Part shown: positions 43,092 through 51,202 of the stretch, one piece after another
Layout of the letters: the number at the start of each line of letters is the position of its first letter
Numbering within the stretch: position 1 is the stretch's first letter
NCBI RefSeq assembly: GCF_004792695.1
Contig: NZ_SRXU01000005.1
Coordinates: 1-64,000, forward strand
Origin: Sphingomonas naasensis
GTDB taxonomy: Bacteria; Pseudomonadota; Alphaproteobacteria; Sphingomonadales; Sphingomonadaceae
Direction of reading: 5' to 3'
Length of the DNA: 64,000 nucleotides
The notes under the pieces: model-generated
The model's database searches: none
Told to the model about the DNA's origin: nothing
Seen by the model: only the letters and a program-made list of their open reading frames with translations
Made by a program: the position numbers and the translations under genes

Positions 43092-44309
43092 TCAGTCGGG
43101 CCGGCGAACTAGCCAGCCCGGCGGGTCACGCAAGGTGCACTCGGCGATGATCCACACCAGCACCAGCGCGCGAAAGCCCGCGGCGATCGCGACATGCGTG
43201 AGCGTGGCCGCGGGCCAGCGATGGTCGAGCCCACCGAGCCACCAGAATTCCGCGAAATAGGCGGCGACATCGCCGAGCACGAACAGCGCCAGCGGCCATA
43301 GCCGCGGCATGGTGAGCAGCAGCAGCGGATAGAGCCACAGATCGAACTGCGGCGAATAGACCTTGTTGGTGAGCATGAACCAGGCGAGCGCGGGGGTGAA
43401 CAGCACCCAGAGATGGCCGCGGTGCCTGCGCCAGCCGAAGCCGATGATCAGCACGAAGCCGAGCAGGAAGGCGATCGCGGCGTACAAGTTGCGATCCTCG
43501 ATCCACGTATCCCACCAGCCCCTGTCGGCGAGGACGCTCCACGTGGCCGCGACCGTCCCGGGCCGCTCCTGCGAGAAGCGATAGAATTCGCTCCAATTGT
43601 CGAACGCGAACCACGCGACGGGCAGGTTGACCATCGCCCAGGCGCCGATCGCTGCCGCCGACAATGCCGTCGCGCGAAGCAGGCGCTGCGGCCAGGGCCG
43701 ATCGTCGCCGAACAGCGCGCCGAGCCCGAACAACGGCAAGGCGAGGATCGGGAACAGCTTGGCCGCGGTGCCGAGCGCGGCCAGCGCCGCCGCGGGGACC
43801 AGCCTGCCGTCGCGCGCGAGGAGCAGCGCGGCGACCGCGAGCGCCACGGCGGCGATGTCCCAATTATGCCCGATATAGAGGATCAGCGGCGGCGCCAGCG
43901 CCCACGTCCAGAGCCGCCGCGGCGGCATGCCGCTGGCGAGGAACATGCGCAGGACCAATCCGGCGATCAGCCCGTTGACTACGAGCACCACGCCGAGAAA
44001 GTTGAAGTCGTGCGCACGGCGCCCGAACAACAACCGGGTGGCTGCGCCCTCGACTCCGATCTGCGCGCCGGTGAGCACCGGATATTCCATCCGCGTCCCG
44101 AAATAGGGGATCTTGCCGTCGGCGACCTCGCGGGCGTGCCAGAAGGGCATCACGTCGTTGTAGCAGCCGCTGCTATATTGCTCGCCATCGTTCCAGCCGC
44201 CGGGCACGCAATGGCCCTTGAACAGCCAGCCCGCGCCGATGCTGAGCGTCAGCGCCAGCCAGAGCGCGGTCCTTCGCCAGTTCAGGTCCTGCGGAAGCAC
44301 CCACGCCAT
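43092..44309 (-). CDS. GT87-type polyprenyl-phosphate mannosyltransferase-like membrane protein
   Basis: 405 residues with about ten membrane helices. A periplasmic loop after helix 1 has NDGEQYSSGCYNDVMPFWHAREVADGKIPYFGTRMEYPVLTG, where the acidic and Tyr residues resemble the catalytic loop of DUF2029/GT87 arabinosyl- and mannosyltransferases. Later TAAKLFPILALPLFGLG and LTNKVYSPQFDLWLYPLLLL are typical of the group. It probably transfers a sugar from a polyprenyl phosphate on the periplasmic side; donor and acceptor are unknown. It is divergent from the radical-SAM gene. Confidence 0.75.
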   Translation of the reverse strand: MAWVLPQDLNWRRTALWLALTLSIGAGWLFKGHCVPGGWNDGEQYSSGCYNDVMPFWHAREVADGKIPYFGTRMEYPVLTGAQIGVEGAATRLLFGRRAHDFNFLGVVLVVNGLIAGLVLRMFLASGMPPRRLWTWALAPPLILYIGHNWDIAAVALAVAALLLARDGRLVPAAALAALGTAAKLFPILALPLFGLGALFGDDRPWPQRLLRATALSAAAIGAWAMVNLPVAWFAFDNWSEFYRFSQERPGTVAATWSVLADRGWWDTWIEDRNLYAAIAFLLGFVLIIGFGWRRHRGHLWVLFTPALAWFMLTNKVYSPQFDLWLYPLLLLTMPRLWPLALFVLGDVAAYFAEFWWLGGLDHRWPAATLTHVAIAAGFRALVLVWIIAECTLRDPPGWLVRRPD

Positions 44310-44351
44310 GGCCGGCTGCTTATCGCGCGCGACGAACCGCGTCCATGCCGC

Positions 44352-44384
44352 TGGACACAGCGATTACAAGAACATAGAGTGAAC
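44352..44384 (+). promoter_or_regulatory. SOS (LexA) box with candidate promoter upstream of the radical-SAM gene
   Basis: GAACATAGAGTGAAC at 44370-44384 is a perfect GAAC-N7-GAAC direct repeat, the form known for alphaproteobacterial LexA (GTTC-N7-GTTC on the other strand). It ends two bases before ATG 44387. A TGGACA hexamer at 44352-44357 could be the -35, with the -10 inside the box and a leaderless transcript, since no SD precedes the ATG. Confidence 0.75.
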
Positions 44385-44386
44385 AA

Positions 44387-45637
44387 ATGGCACAGCTCGA
44401 CCTTCGCGCGAAACTCGCGATTCTCGCCGATGCGGCGAAATACGATGCATCCTGCGCGTCTTCGGGGTCGGTCAAACGCAGTTCGACCGGCGGCAAGGGC
44501 ATGGGCTCGACCGATGGCGGCATGGGGATCTGCCATGCCTATGCGCCCGACGGCCGCTGCATCAGCCTGCTCAAGATCCTGCTGACCAACAGCTGCATCT
44601 TCGACTGCCATTATTGCATCAACCGCAAGAGCTCGAACGTCCGCCGCGCGCGCTTCACGCCCGAGGAAGTGGTCGAGCTGACGCTGAGCTTCTACAAGCG
44701 TAACTATATCGAGGGGCTGTTCCTCTCCTCGGGGATCATCCGCTCGTCCGACTATACGATGGAGCAGATCGTCCGCGTCGCGCAGCTGCTGCGCGAGGCG
44801 CACGACTTTCGCGGCTATATCCATCTGAAGACGATCCCCGATGCCGATCCCGAGCTGGTGCGCCAGGCCGGGCTCTATGCCGATCGCGTGTCGATCAATG
44901 TCGAGCTGCCCACCGTCGCGGGGCTCAAGCGGCTCGCGCCGGAGAAATCGGCGCCGCGGATCGAAGGCGCGATGCACGCGGTGCGCGCGGCGATCGACGA
45001 CGGCGAGGATGCCGGCAAGCGCTATCGGGCGGCGCCCAAATTCGCGCCGGCCGGGCAATCGACCCAGATGATCGTCGGCGCCGACGCCGCGACCGATGGC
45101 GACATCATCACCCGCGCCGCCGGGCTCTATGACCGGTTCAGGCTGCGCCGGGTCTATTATTCGGCGTTCAGCCCGATCCCCGACGCGAGCGCGGTGCTAC
45201 CGCTCCAGCGCCCGCCGCTGATGCGCGAGCACCGGCTTTACCAGTCCGACTGGCTGATGCGCTTCTACGACTATCAGCCGCGCGAGGTCGCCGACGCCGC
45301 CGATCCCGCCACCGGCATGCTGCCGCTCGACATCGACCCCAAGCTCGCCTGGGCGCTCAAATTCCGCGAGCGCTTTCCCGTCGACGTCAACCGCGCGCCG
45401 CGCGAGGCGCTGCTGCGGGTGCCCGGGCTGGGGATGAAGGCAGTCGACGCGATCCTCGCGGCGCGGCGCTGGCGGAGGCTCCGCCTCGCCGACATCGCGC
45501 GGCTCACCGCGTCGATCCGCAAGGTGCGGCCGTTCCTCGTCGCCGAGGACTGGCGCCCGGTGGCGCTCGCCGATCGTGGCGACCTGCGCGCGCTGATCGC
45601 GCCGAAGCGCGAGCAGCTCGAGCTGTTCGCGGCCTAG
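44387..45637 (+). CDS. Putative DNA modification/repair radical SAM protein (UDG-linked)
   Basis: 416 residues. The radical-SAM cluster motif is C70-x3-C74-x2-C77 (SCIFDCHYC). The N-terminal GICHAYAPDGRCISLLKILLTN and the C-terminal helix-hairpin-helix (LLRVPGLGMKAVDAILAARRWRRLRLADI) are those of the TIGR03916-type family, always found with a uracil-DNA glycosylase-like partner. That partner (UdgX/DUF4130) is at 48897 here, not adjacent. The reaction is unknown; a nucleic-acid modification or lesion reversal is inferred. A LexA box directly upstream points to DNA-damage induction. The stop overlaps the convergent Lrp gene within CTAG. Confidence 0.85.
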   Translation: MAQLDLRAKLAILADAAKYDASCASSGSVKRSSTGGKGMGSTDGGMGICHAYAPDGRCISLLKILLTNSCIFDCHYCINRKSSNVRRARFTPEEVVELTLSFYKRNYIEGLFLSSGIIRSSDYTMEQIVRVAQLLREAHDFRGYIHLKTIPDADPELVRQAGLYADRVSINVELPTVAGLKRLAPEKSAPRIEGAMHAVRAAIDDGEDAGKRYRAAPKFAPAGQSTQMIVGADAATDGDIITRAAGLYDRFRLRRVYYSAFSPIPDASAVLPLQRPPLMREHRLYQSDWLMRFYDYQPREVADAADPATGMLPLDIDPKLAWALKFRERFPVDVNRAPREALLRVPGLGMKAVDAILAARRWRRLRLADIARLTASIRKVRPFLVAEDWRPVALADRGDLRALIAPKREQLELFAA

Positions 45638-46104
45638 TCGACGGGCACGAACAGGCTGCGCTTGCCGACCCCGAGCGCGACATTGGTGGTGAAGCGGCGG
45701 ACATTGGGATTTTCGGCCATCAGCCGGCTCATCAGCGCGTCATAGGCGCCGACATCGGGCGCGACGACGACGAGCATGAAATCGGCGGTGCCGGTGACGT
45801 AATAGACTTGCTGGATTCCTTCCTCGGCGGCGAGCCATTGGCGCAGGCGCGCGACCAGCTCGGGCCGCTCGCGCTCGATCTCGAGCGCGGCGAGGAAGAA
45901 ATTGGGTTTGCCGACCTTGAGCGGATCGACCACCGCGGCGGTGGCGACGATCACGCCGTCGTCGCGCAGCCGCTTGAGCCGGCGGAGCACCGCCGAGGAC
46001 GACAGCCCGACCTCTTCGGCGAGCGCATCGGCGGTACGGTTCGCGCCGCGCTGGACCAGCGCAAGGAGCTTGCGATCGAACGCATCGAGGGCGGATTTGG
46101 GCAT
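45634..46104 (-). CDS. Lrp/AsnC family transcriptional regulator
   Basis: 156 residues. The N-terminal winged HTH (LDAFDRKLLALVQRGANRTADALAEEVGLSSSAVLRRLKRLRDDGVI) and the C-terminal RAM domain (FFLAALEIERERPELVARLRQWL, VYYVTGTADFMLVVVAPDVGAYDALM) are both complete. Its ligand is probably an amino acid, unspecified. ATG 46104 is chosen because the frame upstream is antisense to the VOC gene. It is divergent from that gene, so direct control of it is plausible. Confidence 0.92.
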   Translation of the reverse strand: MPKSALDAFDRKLLALVQRGANRTADALAEEVGLSSSAVLRRLKRLRDDGVIVATAAVVDPLKVGKPNFFLAALEIERERPELVARLRQWLAAEEGIQQVYYVTGTADFMLVVVAPDVGAYDALMSRLMAENPNVRRFTTNVALGVGKRSLFVPVD

Positions 46105-46215
46105 AAGCGGCACCTTAGCGGCGATCATTGCGGGAATCCGGCATTTCATTGCGGCTTTCGCCGAAATCCGGCGGGTTCGGCGCCTTATCCCTCCTCGCGC
46201 AACGAGGAGACCCGC
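46105..46215. promoter_or_regulatory. Divergent Lrp/VOC intergenic region with repeated motifs
   Basis: A 111-bp divergent gap. CATTGCGGGAATCCGG (46128-46143) and CATTGCGGCTTTCGCCGAAATCCGG (46147-46171) repeat the same words, and CCGGCATTTC / GAAATCCGG form an imperfect inverted repeat across 46140-46171. These are plausible Lrp-family binding sites. Confidence 0.45.
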
Positions 46216-46578
46216 ATGATCGACCATATCGAGATCCGCACGCCGCGCATGGCCGAGAGCCTGCATTTCTACGCCGAGGTGCTCGCGCCGCTGGGCTATG
46301 CGCAGAAGGTTGACGGCGCGGCCAAGGGCTTCGGCAGCGACGACGCGCTGGACTTCTTCCTCGTCGAGGGCGTGGCGTCGGAGCTGCATTTCGCCTTCGC
46401 CGCCCCCGATCGCGCGACCGTCGATCGCATCTATGCCAGCGCCGGCGCGGCGCGGCTGACGCTCGACCGGGCGCCGGCGCTCGCCCCGCATATCCACCCG
46501 AATTACTATGCCGGCTATCTGCGCGATCCCGACGGGCGGCTGATCGAGTTCGTCTGCCACGTCGCCGAACCGGGCTAA
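46216..46578 (+). CDS. VOC (glyoxalase/bleomycin-resistance fold) family protein
   Basis: 120 residues, a single VOC domain: MIDHIEIRTPRMAESLHFYAEVLAPLGY with the first metal-ligand His (H4), a central DALDFFLVEG, ELHFAFAAPDRATVDRIY, and the C-terminal YYAGYLRDPDGRLIEFVCH with the last acidic ligand (E). It probably binds a metal and acts on a small molecule; no substrate can be assigned. SD GAGGAGA precedes ATG 46216. It is divergent from the Lrp-type gene. Confidence 0.85.
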   Translation: MIDHIEIRTPRMAESLHFYAEVLAPLGYAQKVDGAAKGFGSDDALDFFLVEGVASELHFAFAAPDRATVDRIYASAGAARLTLDRAPALAPHIHPNYYAGYLRDPDGRLIEFVCHVAEPG

Positions 46579-46644
46579 CTAACAAGGCTGTCAATTCGCT
46601 TCGGCCTGCGTATCATGCCTCAAAAACAACGAGGGGAGAGCGCG

Positions 46645-47835
46645 ATGCCGCGACACTGGACGCTTGCCGCCCTGATCGCCGCCAGCCCGGCGGCGGCGCA
46701 GACCGTGACGGTGGAGGCCGGGCCCGATGCGCAGGAGCGGCTCCAGGCCGCGCTGATCGAGGCGAAGCCCGGCAGCACCGTGCGGATCGGGCCGGGCCGC
46801 TTCGAGCTGACCGACGGACTGAGCCTCGACGTGAACCGGGTGACGGTGCGCGGCGCGGGGCCCGACAAGACCGTGCTCAGCTTCAAGGGCCAGCTCGGCG
46901 CCGGCGAGGGGCTGCTGGTCACCTCCGACGACGTGGTGCTGCGCGACTTCGCGGTCGAGGACAGCAAGGGCGACGGGATCAAGTCCAAGGGGGCCGACCG
47001 GATCGTCTACAAGAATGTCCGCGTCGAATGGACCCGGGGGCCCAAACCGACCAACGGCGCGTACGGCGTCTATCCGGTCGAGAGTAGCGATATCCTGATC
47101 GACGGGGTCACTGTGAAGGGCGCCTCGGACGCCGGCATCTATGTCGGCCAATCCGAACGGATCGTGGTGCGCAACTCGACCGCGATGTTCAACGTCGCCG
47201 GGATCGAGATCGAGAATAGCGGCTATGCCGAGGTGACCGGCAATCTCGTCACGCACAATACCGGCGGTATTCTGGTGTTCGATCTGCCTGCGCTGCCCCG
47301 ACGCGGCGCCGGCCATGTCGCCGTCCGCCACAACCGTGTGATCGACAACGACACGCCCAATTTCGCTCCGGCGGGCAACATCGTGGCCACCGTTCCCACC
47401 GGCACGGGTGTGCTGGTGATGGCGGAGAACGATGTCGACGTCGTCGCCAACGAACTCTCGGGCAACGGCACCGCCAACATCATGATCGTCGCCTATCGCC
47501 AACCTTTCGAGGACAAGGCTTACGACCCGTATCCGCGCCATGTTCAGATCAGCGACAACAAGCATGGCCGTGCCGGCTTCGCACCCGCCATGCCGGGCGG
47601 CGCAGAGCTGGCCAAGGCGCTGGGCGGCACGCTGCCGCCGATCTTCTGGGACGGCACCGGCGGCGATCAGGTGAAGCTCATCGGCACGGATAAGGCGCCT
47701 CTGCTCACGCTGAACCTCGCACTCGGCGCTGGCATCGATACCGCCAGGCCACAGGTCGGCAAGCTGACGCAGGGCGTTCCGACGGCCAGCTTCGTCAATC
47801 GGCTCCCCTCCGCGATGGAGGCTGCCGCGCAATGA
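46645..47835 (+). CDS. Secreted parallel beta-helix repeat protein (TIGR03805-like)
   Basis: 396 residues. A short signal peptide (MPRHWTLAALIAASPAAAQ) precedes repeated beta-helix turns: NRVTVRGAGPDKTVLSF, DDVVLRDFAVEDSKGDGIKSKG, DILIDGVTVKGASDAGIYVGQSERIVVRNSTAMFNVAGIEIENSG, TGNLVTHNTGGILVFDLP. It belongs with the family that is coupled to SO2930-type dihaem cytochromes, exactly the next gene, which overlaps it by four bases. Role unknown; a periplasmic or surface partner of the cytochrome is inferred. ATG 46645 follows GAGGGGAGAG. Confidence 0.85.
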   Translation: MPRHWTLAALIAASPAAAQTVTVEAGPDAQERLQAALIEAKPGSTVRIGPGRFELTDGLSLDVNRVTVRGAGPDKTVLSFKGQLGAGEGLLVTSDDVVLRDFAVEDSKGDGIKSKGADRIVYKNVRVEWTRGPKPTNGAYGVYPVESSDILIDGVTVKGASDAGIYVGQSERIVVRNSTAMFNVAGIEIENSGYAEVTGNLVTHNTGGILVFDLPALPRRGAGHVAVRHNRVIDNDTPNFAPAGNIVATVPTGTGVLVMAENDVDVVANELSGNGTANIMIVAYRQPFEDKAYDPYPRHVQISDNKHGRAGFAPAMPGGAELAKALGGTLPPIFWDGTGGDQVKLIGTDKAPLLTLNLALGAGIDTARPQVGKLTQGVPTASFVNRLPSAMEAAAQ

Positions 47836-48851
47836 AGGCGCTGCTGGGTGCCGTGGCATTGTTCGTCGCGGCGCTCGCCGGACGCCCCGCCGAGGTCAAC
47901 GACGCCGCGATCACCGGCGACGCGCTTCCGGCGAAGCTCTCCGACTATCGCTTCTTCGCCGATCTCGCCGGCGAGACGCCCGCGGCGCGAGTGATCCCCT
48001 ATGATCTCGAGACGCCGCTCTTCTCGGACTATGCCGGCAAGCATCGCTTCCTCTACGTGCCCGAGGGACACGAGGCGCGCTACGATGCCGAAGCGGCGTT
48101 CGACCTTCCGCCGGGCAGCGCGATCATCAAGACCTTCGGCTATCCGCAGGCCGGCAAGTTCCGGCCGATCGAGACGCGGCTGCTGCTGCGCCGGGCGAGC
48201 GGCTGGGTGGCGCTGCCCTATGTCTGGAACGCCGAGGGCAACGACGCGCTGCTCAGGCGCGCGGGCACGCGCATCCCGGTGACCTTCACCGATCCTTCGG
48301 GCGTGACGCGCCGGATCAGCTATGCGGTGCCCAACCAGAACCAGTGCAAGGATTGCCACGCGCTTTCGGGAGCGATCGCGCCGATCGGCGTGAAGGCACG
48401 CTATCTCAATCATGGCGGCCAGCTGGAGAAGCTGCTCGCCGCGGGCATGCTCGACCGGCTGCCGGCCGACGCGCCACGCGTCGCGCGCTGGGACGATGCC
48501 CGAGCGCCGATCGAAGCGCGGGCGCGGGCCTATCTCGAGATCAATTGCGCGCATTGCCACAACCCCGCCGGCGCGGCGTCGAATTCAGGGCTGTTCCTCG
48601 AGCTTGGCCGGACCGACCCCGTCGCGTTGGGGGTGCGCAAGCGCCCGGTGGCGGCGGGACGCGGCAGCGGCGGGCGTGACTTCGCGATTCAGCCGGGCGA
48701 ACCCGACGCCTCGATCCTGCTCTACCGGATGGAGAGCACCGAGCCGGGGGTGGCGATGCCCGAGCTGGGGCGGGCGACGGTGCACAAGGAAGGCGCGGCG
48801 CTGATGCGCGCATGGATCGAATCGATGCCGAAAACCGCGCAGGCGCGTTAA
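47832..48851 (+). CDS. SO2930-family dihaem c-type cytochrome
   Basis: 339 residues. A signal sequence (MKALLGAVALFVAALAGRPAE) precedes a beta-rich part (LSDYRFFADLAGETPAARVIPYDLETPLFSDYAGKHRF) and two haem c sites, CKDCH at 172-176 and CAHCH at 239-243. This matches the HNE_0200/SO2930 family, a periplasmic cytochrome co-occurring with the beta-helix protein. Its electron donor and acceptor are unknown. ATG overlaps the beta-helix gene stop by four bases, so both are one operon. Confidence 0.88.
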   Translation: MKALLGAVALFVAALAGRPAEVNDAAITGDALPAKLSDYRFFADLAGETPAARVIPYDLETPLFSDYAGKHRFLYVPEGHEARYDAEAAFDLPPGSAIIKTFGYPQAGKFRPIETRLLLRRASGWVALPYVWNAEGNDALLRRAGTRIPVTFTDPSGVTRRISYAVPNQNQCKDCHALSGAIAPIGVKARYLNHGGQLEKLLAAGMLDRLPADAPRVARWDDARAPIEARARAYLEINCAHCHNPAGAASNSGLFLELGRTDPVALGVRKRPVAAGRGSGGRDFAIQPGEPDASILLYRMESTEPGVAMPELGRATVHKEGAALMRAWIESMPKTAQAR

Positions 48852-48896
48852 CTGGCGTCCTCCCGGCAAAGCAGGCAGGACGGATCAGGAGAGCAT

Positions 48897-50270
48897 GTGC
48901 GCGTCGTAAGCTTGGCGGCAGAGGATGATTTCGACGGCTGGCGCGATGCGGCGCGGGCGCTGGCGCAAGCGGGCGTGCCGGCTTCGGAGGTGGTGTGGCA
49001 GGTCGGCGATGCGCCGGCGGACCTGTTCGGCGACGAGGCGGTGCTCGCCCCCGCGGCGCCGCGACCGCTCAAGGTGCCGCGCGCGTTCGTCGACCTCGCC
49101 CAGACGGTGGTTCTCCACGCCGATCCCGAGCGCTTCGCCTTGCTCTATGCGCTGCTCGCCAGCGATCCGCACCGGATCGACGATCAGGCCGATCCGCTGG
49201 TCCGCCGGCTCGAGGGCATGGCGCGCGAGGTTCGCCGCGACATTCACAAGATGCGCGCGTTTGTCCGCTTTCGTGAAGTGCAGGACGACGCCGGGGCGCG
49301 CTATGTCGCCTGGTTCGAGCCGATTCATCACATCGTTCGCGCCAATGCGCGCTTCTTCGTCGAGCGCTTCGCCAACATGCGCTGGTCGATCCTGACCCCC
49401 GCGGTTTCGCTGCACTGGGACGGCGCGACGCTTTCCGAAGGACCGGGCGCCAGCCGGGCCGATGCGCCGGGCGACGACCCGGTCGAGGACGTCTGGAAGA
49501 CCTATTACGCCTCGATCTTCAATCCCGCGCGGCTCAAGACCGGGGCGATGCTCAAGGAGATGCCGCGCAAATACTGGAAAAACATGCCCGAGACCGCGTT
49601 GGTGAAGGAGCTGGTCGCGAGCGCGCGGCAGCGGGAGACGGCGATGGTTGCAAAGGCGCGGACCGAGATCGGCGGCAATATCGAAGCGGCATGGCAGGCG
49701 CTGCGCGACGAAGCGGCGGGCTGCACGCGCTGCCATCTCTACAAGCACGCGACCCAGACGGTGTTCGGCGAAGGCCCGGTCGACGTGCGGATGATGTTCG
49801 TCGGCGAGCAACCGGGTGATCAGGAGGATCTCGCGGGCCGTCCCTTTGTCGGCCCGGCGGGACAGATGTTCGACAAGGCGATCGGCGCGGCAGGGATCGA
49901 TCGCGAGACGGTGTACGTCACCAATGCGGTCAAGCATTTCAAGTTCGAGCCGCGCGGCAAGCGGCGGATCCATGCCAAGCCCGATGCCGGCGAGATCGAG
50001 GCGTGTCGCTGGTGGTACGCGCAGGAGCGGCTGCTGGTGAAGCCGGCGATGACCGTCGCGCTGGGCGCCACCGCGGCGCGGCAGATGCTCGGCAAGGTGG
50101 TGACGATCAGCGGCACGCGCGGGCGGGCGATCGAGCTCGCCGAGGGCGGGCTCGGCTGGGTGACGATCCACCCGAGCTTTCTGCTGCGCATGCCCGACAA
50201 GAGCCGGGCGGAGGACGAATTCGCGGCGTTCGTCGAGGATTTGCGGGGGGCGACGAAGGCGCTGGGGTAG
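48897..50270 (+). CDS. udgX: UdgX family uracil-DNA binding protein fused to DUF4130
   Basis: 457 residues from GTG 48897 with GGAGAG upstream. The N-terminal half (about 1-230) is the TIGR03915/DUF4130 domain (HKMRAFVRFREV, ARYVAWFEPIHHIVRANARFFVERFANMRWSILTP). The C-terminal half (about 255-455) is a family 4-like UDG: CTRCHLYKHATQTVFGEGP with iron-sulfur Cys, MMFVGEQPGDQEDLAGRPFVGPAG and HPSFLLRMPDK. The loop K355-R-R-I-H359 is the UdgX hallmark; its His forms a covalent link to DNA after uracil removal. It is the expected partner of the radical-SAM protein at 44387, here displaced by four genes. Confidence 0.93.
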   Translation: MRVVSLAAEDDFDGWRDAARALAQAGVPASEVVWQVGDAPADLFGDEAVLAPAAPRPLKVPRAFVDLAQTVVLHADPERFALLYALLASDPHRIDDQADPLVRRLEGMAREVRRDIHKMRAFVRFREVQDDAGARYVAWFEPIHHIVRANARFFVERFANMRWSILTPAVSLHWDGATLSEGPGASRADAPGDDPVEDVWKTYYASIFNPARLKTGAMLKEMPRKYWKNMPETALVKELVASARQRETAMVAKARTEIGGNIEAAWQALRDEAAGCTRCHLYKHATQTVFGEGPVDVRMMFVGEQPGDQEDLAGRPFVGPAGQMFDKAIGAAGIDRETVYVTNAVKHFKFEPRGKRRIHAKPDAGEIEACRWWYAQERLLVKPAMTVALGATAARQMLGKVVTISGTRGRAIELAEGGLGWVTIHPSFLLRMPDKSRAEDEFAAFVEDLRGATKALG

Positions 50271-50274
50271 CGCC

Positions 50275-50382
50275 CGTCATCCCCGCGAAAGCGGGGACCC
50301 ATCTCGTGCGTGCGCCGAAAGTTCTACCGGTCGTATTCGCGGTTCGACCGGGAGATGGGCCCCCGCTTTCGCGGGGGTGACG
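50275..50382. repeat. Palindromic repeat doublet (BIME-like)
   Basis: Arms at 50275-50305 and 50352-50382 are 31-bp inverted repeats with two mismatches; each contains the hairpin CCCCGC-gaaa-GCGGGG. It fills the gap between the convergent udgX and aldo/keto reductase genes and may end both transcripts. Confidence 0.8.
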
Positions 50383-50386
50383 AAAT

Positions 50387-51193
50387 TTAGAGCCGGCTGG
50401 GATCCGGCCCCAGCCGGCCGGCGGGATCGTCGAGCGCGTCGATCGCGGCGATGTCCGCGGCTTCGAGCGCCACTGCACCCGCCGCGAGATTGGCGGCGAG
50501 GCGCTCGCGCGCCGAGGCCTTGGGGATCACCGCCAGGCCGTGGTGGAGATGCCAGGCGAGGATCGCCTGCGCCGGCGTGCAGCCGCGCGCTTCGGCGATG
50601 CGGACGATCACGGGATGCGCGAGCATCTTGCCCTGCCCGAGCGGCGCCCAGCTCTGGGTGAGGATGCCGTGTTCGGCGTGGAACGCGCGGAGCGCGCGCT
50701 GCTGGAAGCCGGGATGGAGCTCGACCTGGTTGAGCGCGGGCGCGACGCCGGTGGCGTCGAGGATATCGCGCAGGTGATCCGCGCCGAAGTTCGACACGCC
50801 GATCGATTTGGCGCGCCCTTCGTCACGCAGGCGGACCAGCGCCTGCCATATCTCGACATGCTTGCCGAGCGACGGCATCGGCCAGTGGATCAGATAGAGG
50901 TCGACGCTGTCGCGTGCCAGCTGCGCGAGGCTCCGATCGAAGGCGCGCAGCGCCGCATCATGGCCCATGTCGCTGCGCCACAGCTTGGTGGTGACGAAGA
51001 TGTCTTCGCGACCGTCCAGCCCCTCGGCAACGCCGCGCTCGTTGCCGTAGAAGGCGGCGGTATCGACCAGCGTGTAGCCGACCGCGAGCCCTTCGCGGGT
51101 GATCCGCGCGGCATCGTCATCGGGGACCAGATAGGTGCCGAACCCGATCGCGGGGATCGTGCGGCCATCGTTCATCGTCAGCGTTCGGGTCAT
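50387..51193 (-). CDS. Aldo/keto reductase
   Basis: 268 residues, (beta/alpha)8 NADPH-dependent reductase. The catalytic tetrad is D44 and Y49 (LVDTAAFYGNE), K70 (FVTTKLW) and H103 (LIHWP). NADPH phosphate binding is by VIPKASARERLAANL. It resembles the 2,5-diketo-gluconate reductase branch (AKR5-like, IPAIGFGTYLV); the substrate is not defined. It is followed on the minus strand only by the palindromic doublet; the DJ-1/PfpI gene lies nine bases upstream, so the two probably form an operon. Confidence 0.92.
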   Translation of the reverse strand: MTRTLTMNDGRTIPAIGFGTYLVPDDDAARITREGLAVGYTLVDTAAFYGNERGVAEGLDGREDIFVTTKLWRSDMGHDAALRAFDRSLAQLARDSVDLYLIHWPMPSLGKHVEIWQALVRLRDEGRAKSIGVSNFGADHLRDILDATGVAPALNQVELHPGFQQRALRAFHAEHGILTQSWAPLGQGKMLAHPVIVRIAEARGCTPAQAILAWHLHHGLAVIPKASARERLAANLAAGAVALEAADIAAIDALDDPAGRLGPDPSRL

Positions 51194-51202
51194 CCCGGCC
51201 GC

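Noticed and set aside
44387..45637. Radical-SAM gene as an orphan without glycosylase partner
   Set aside because: First impression from its immediate neighbours; the UdgX/DUF4130 gene was then found at 48897.
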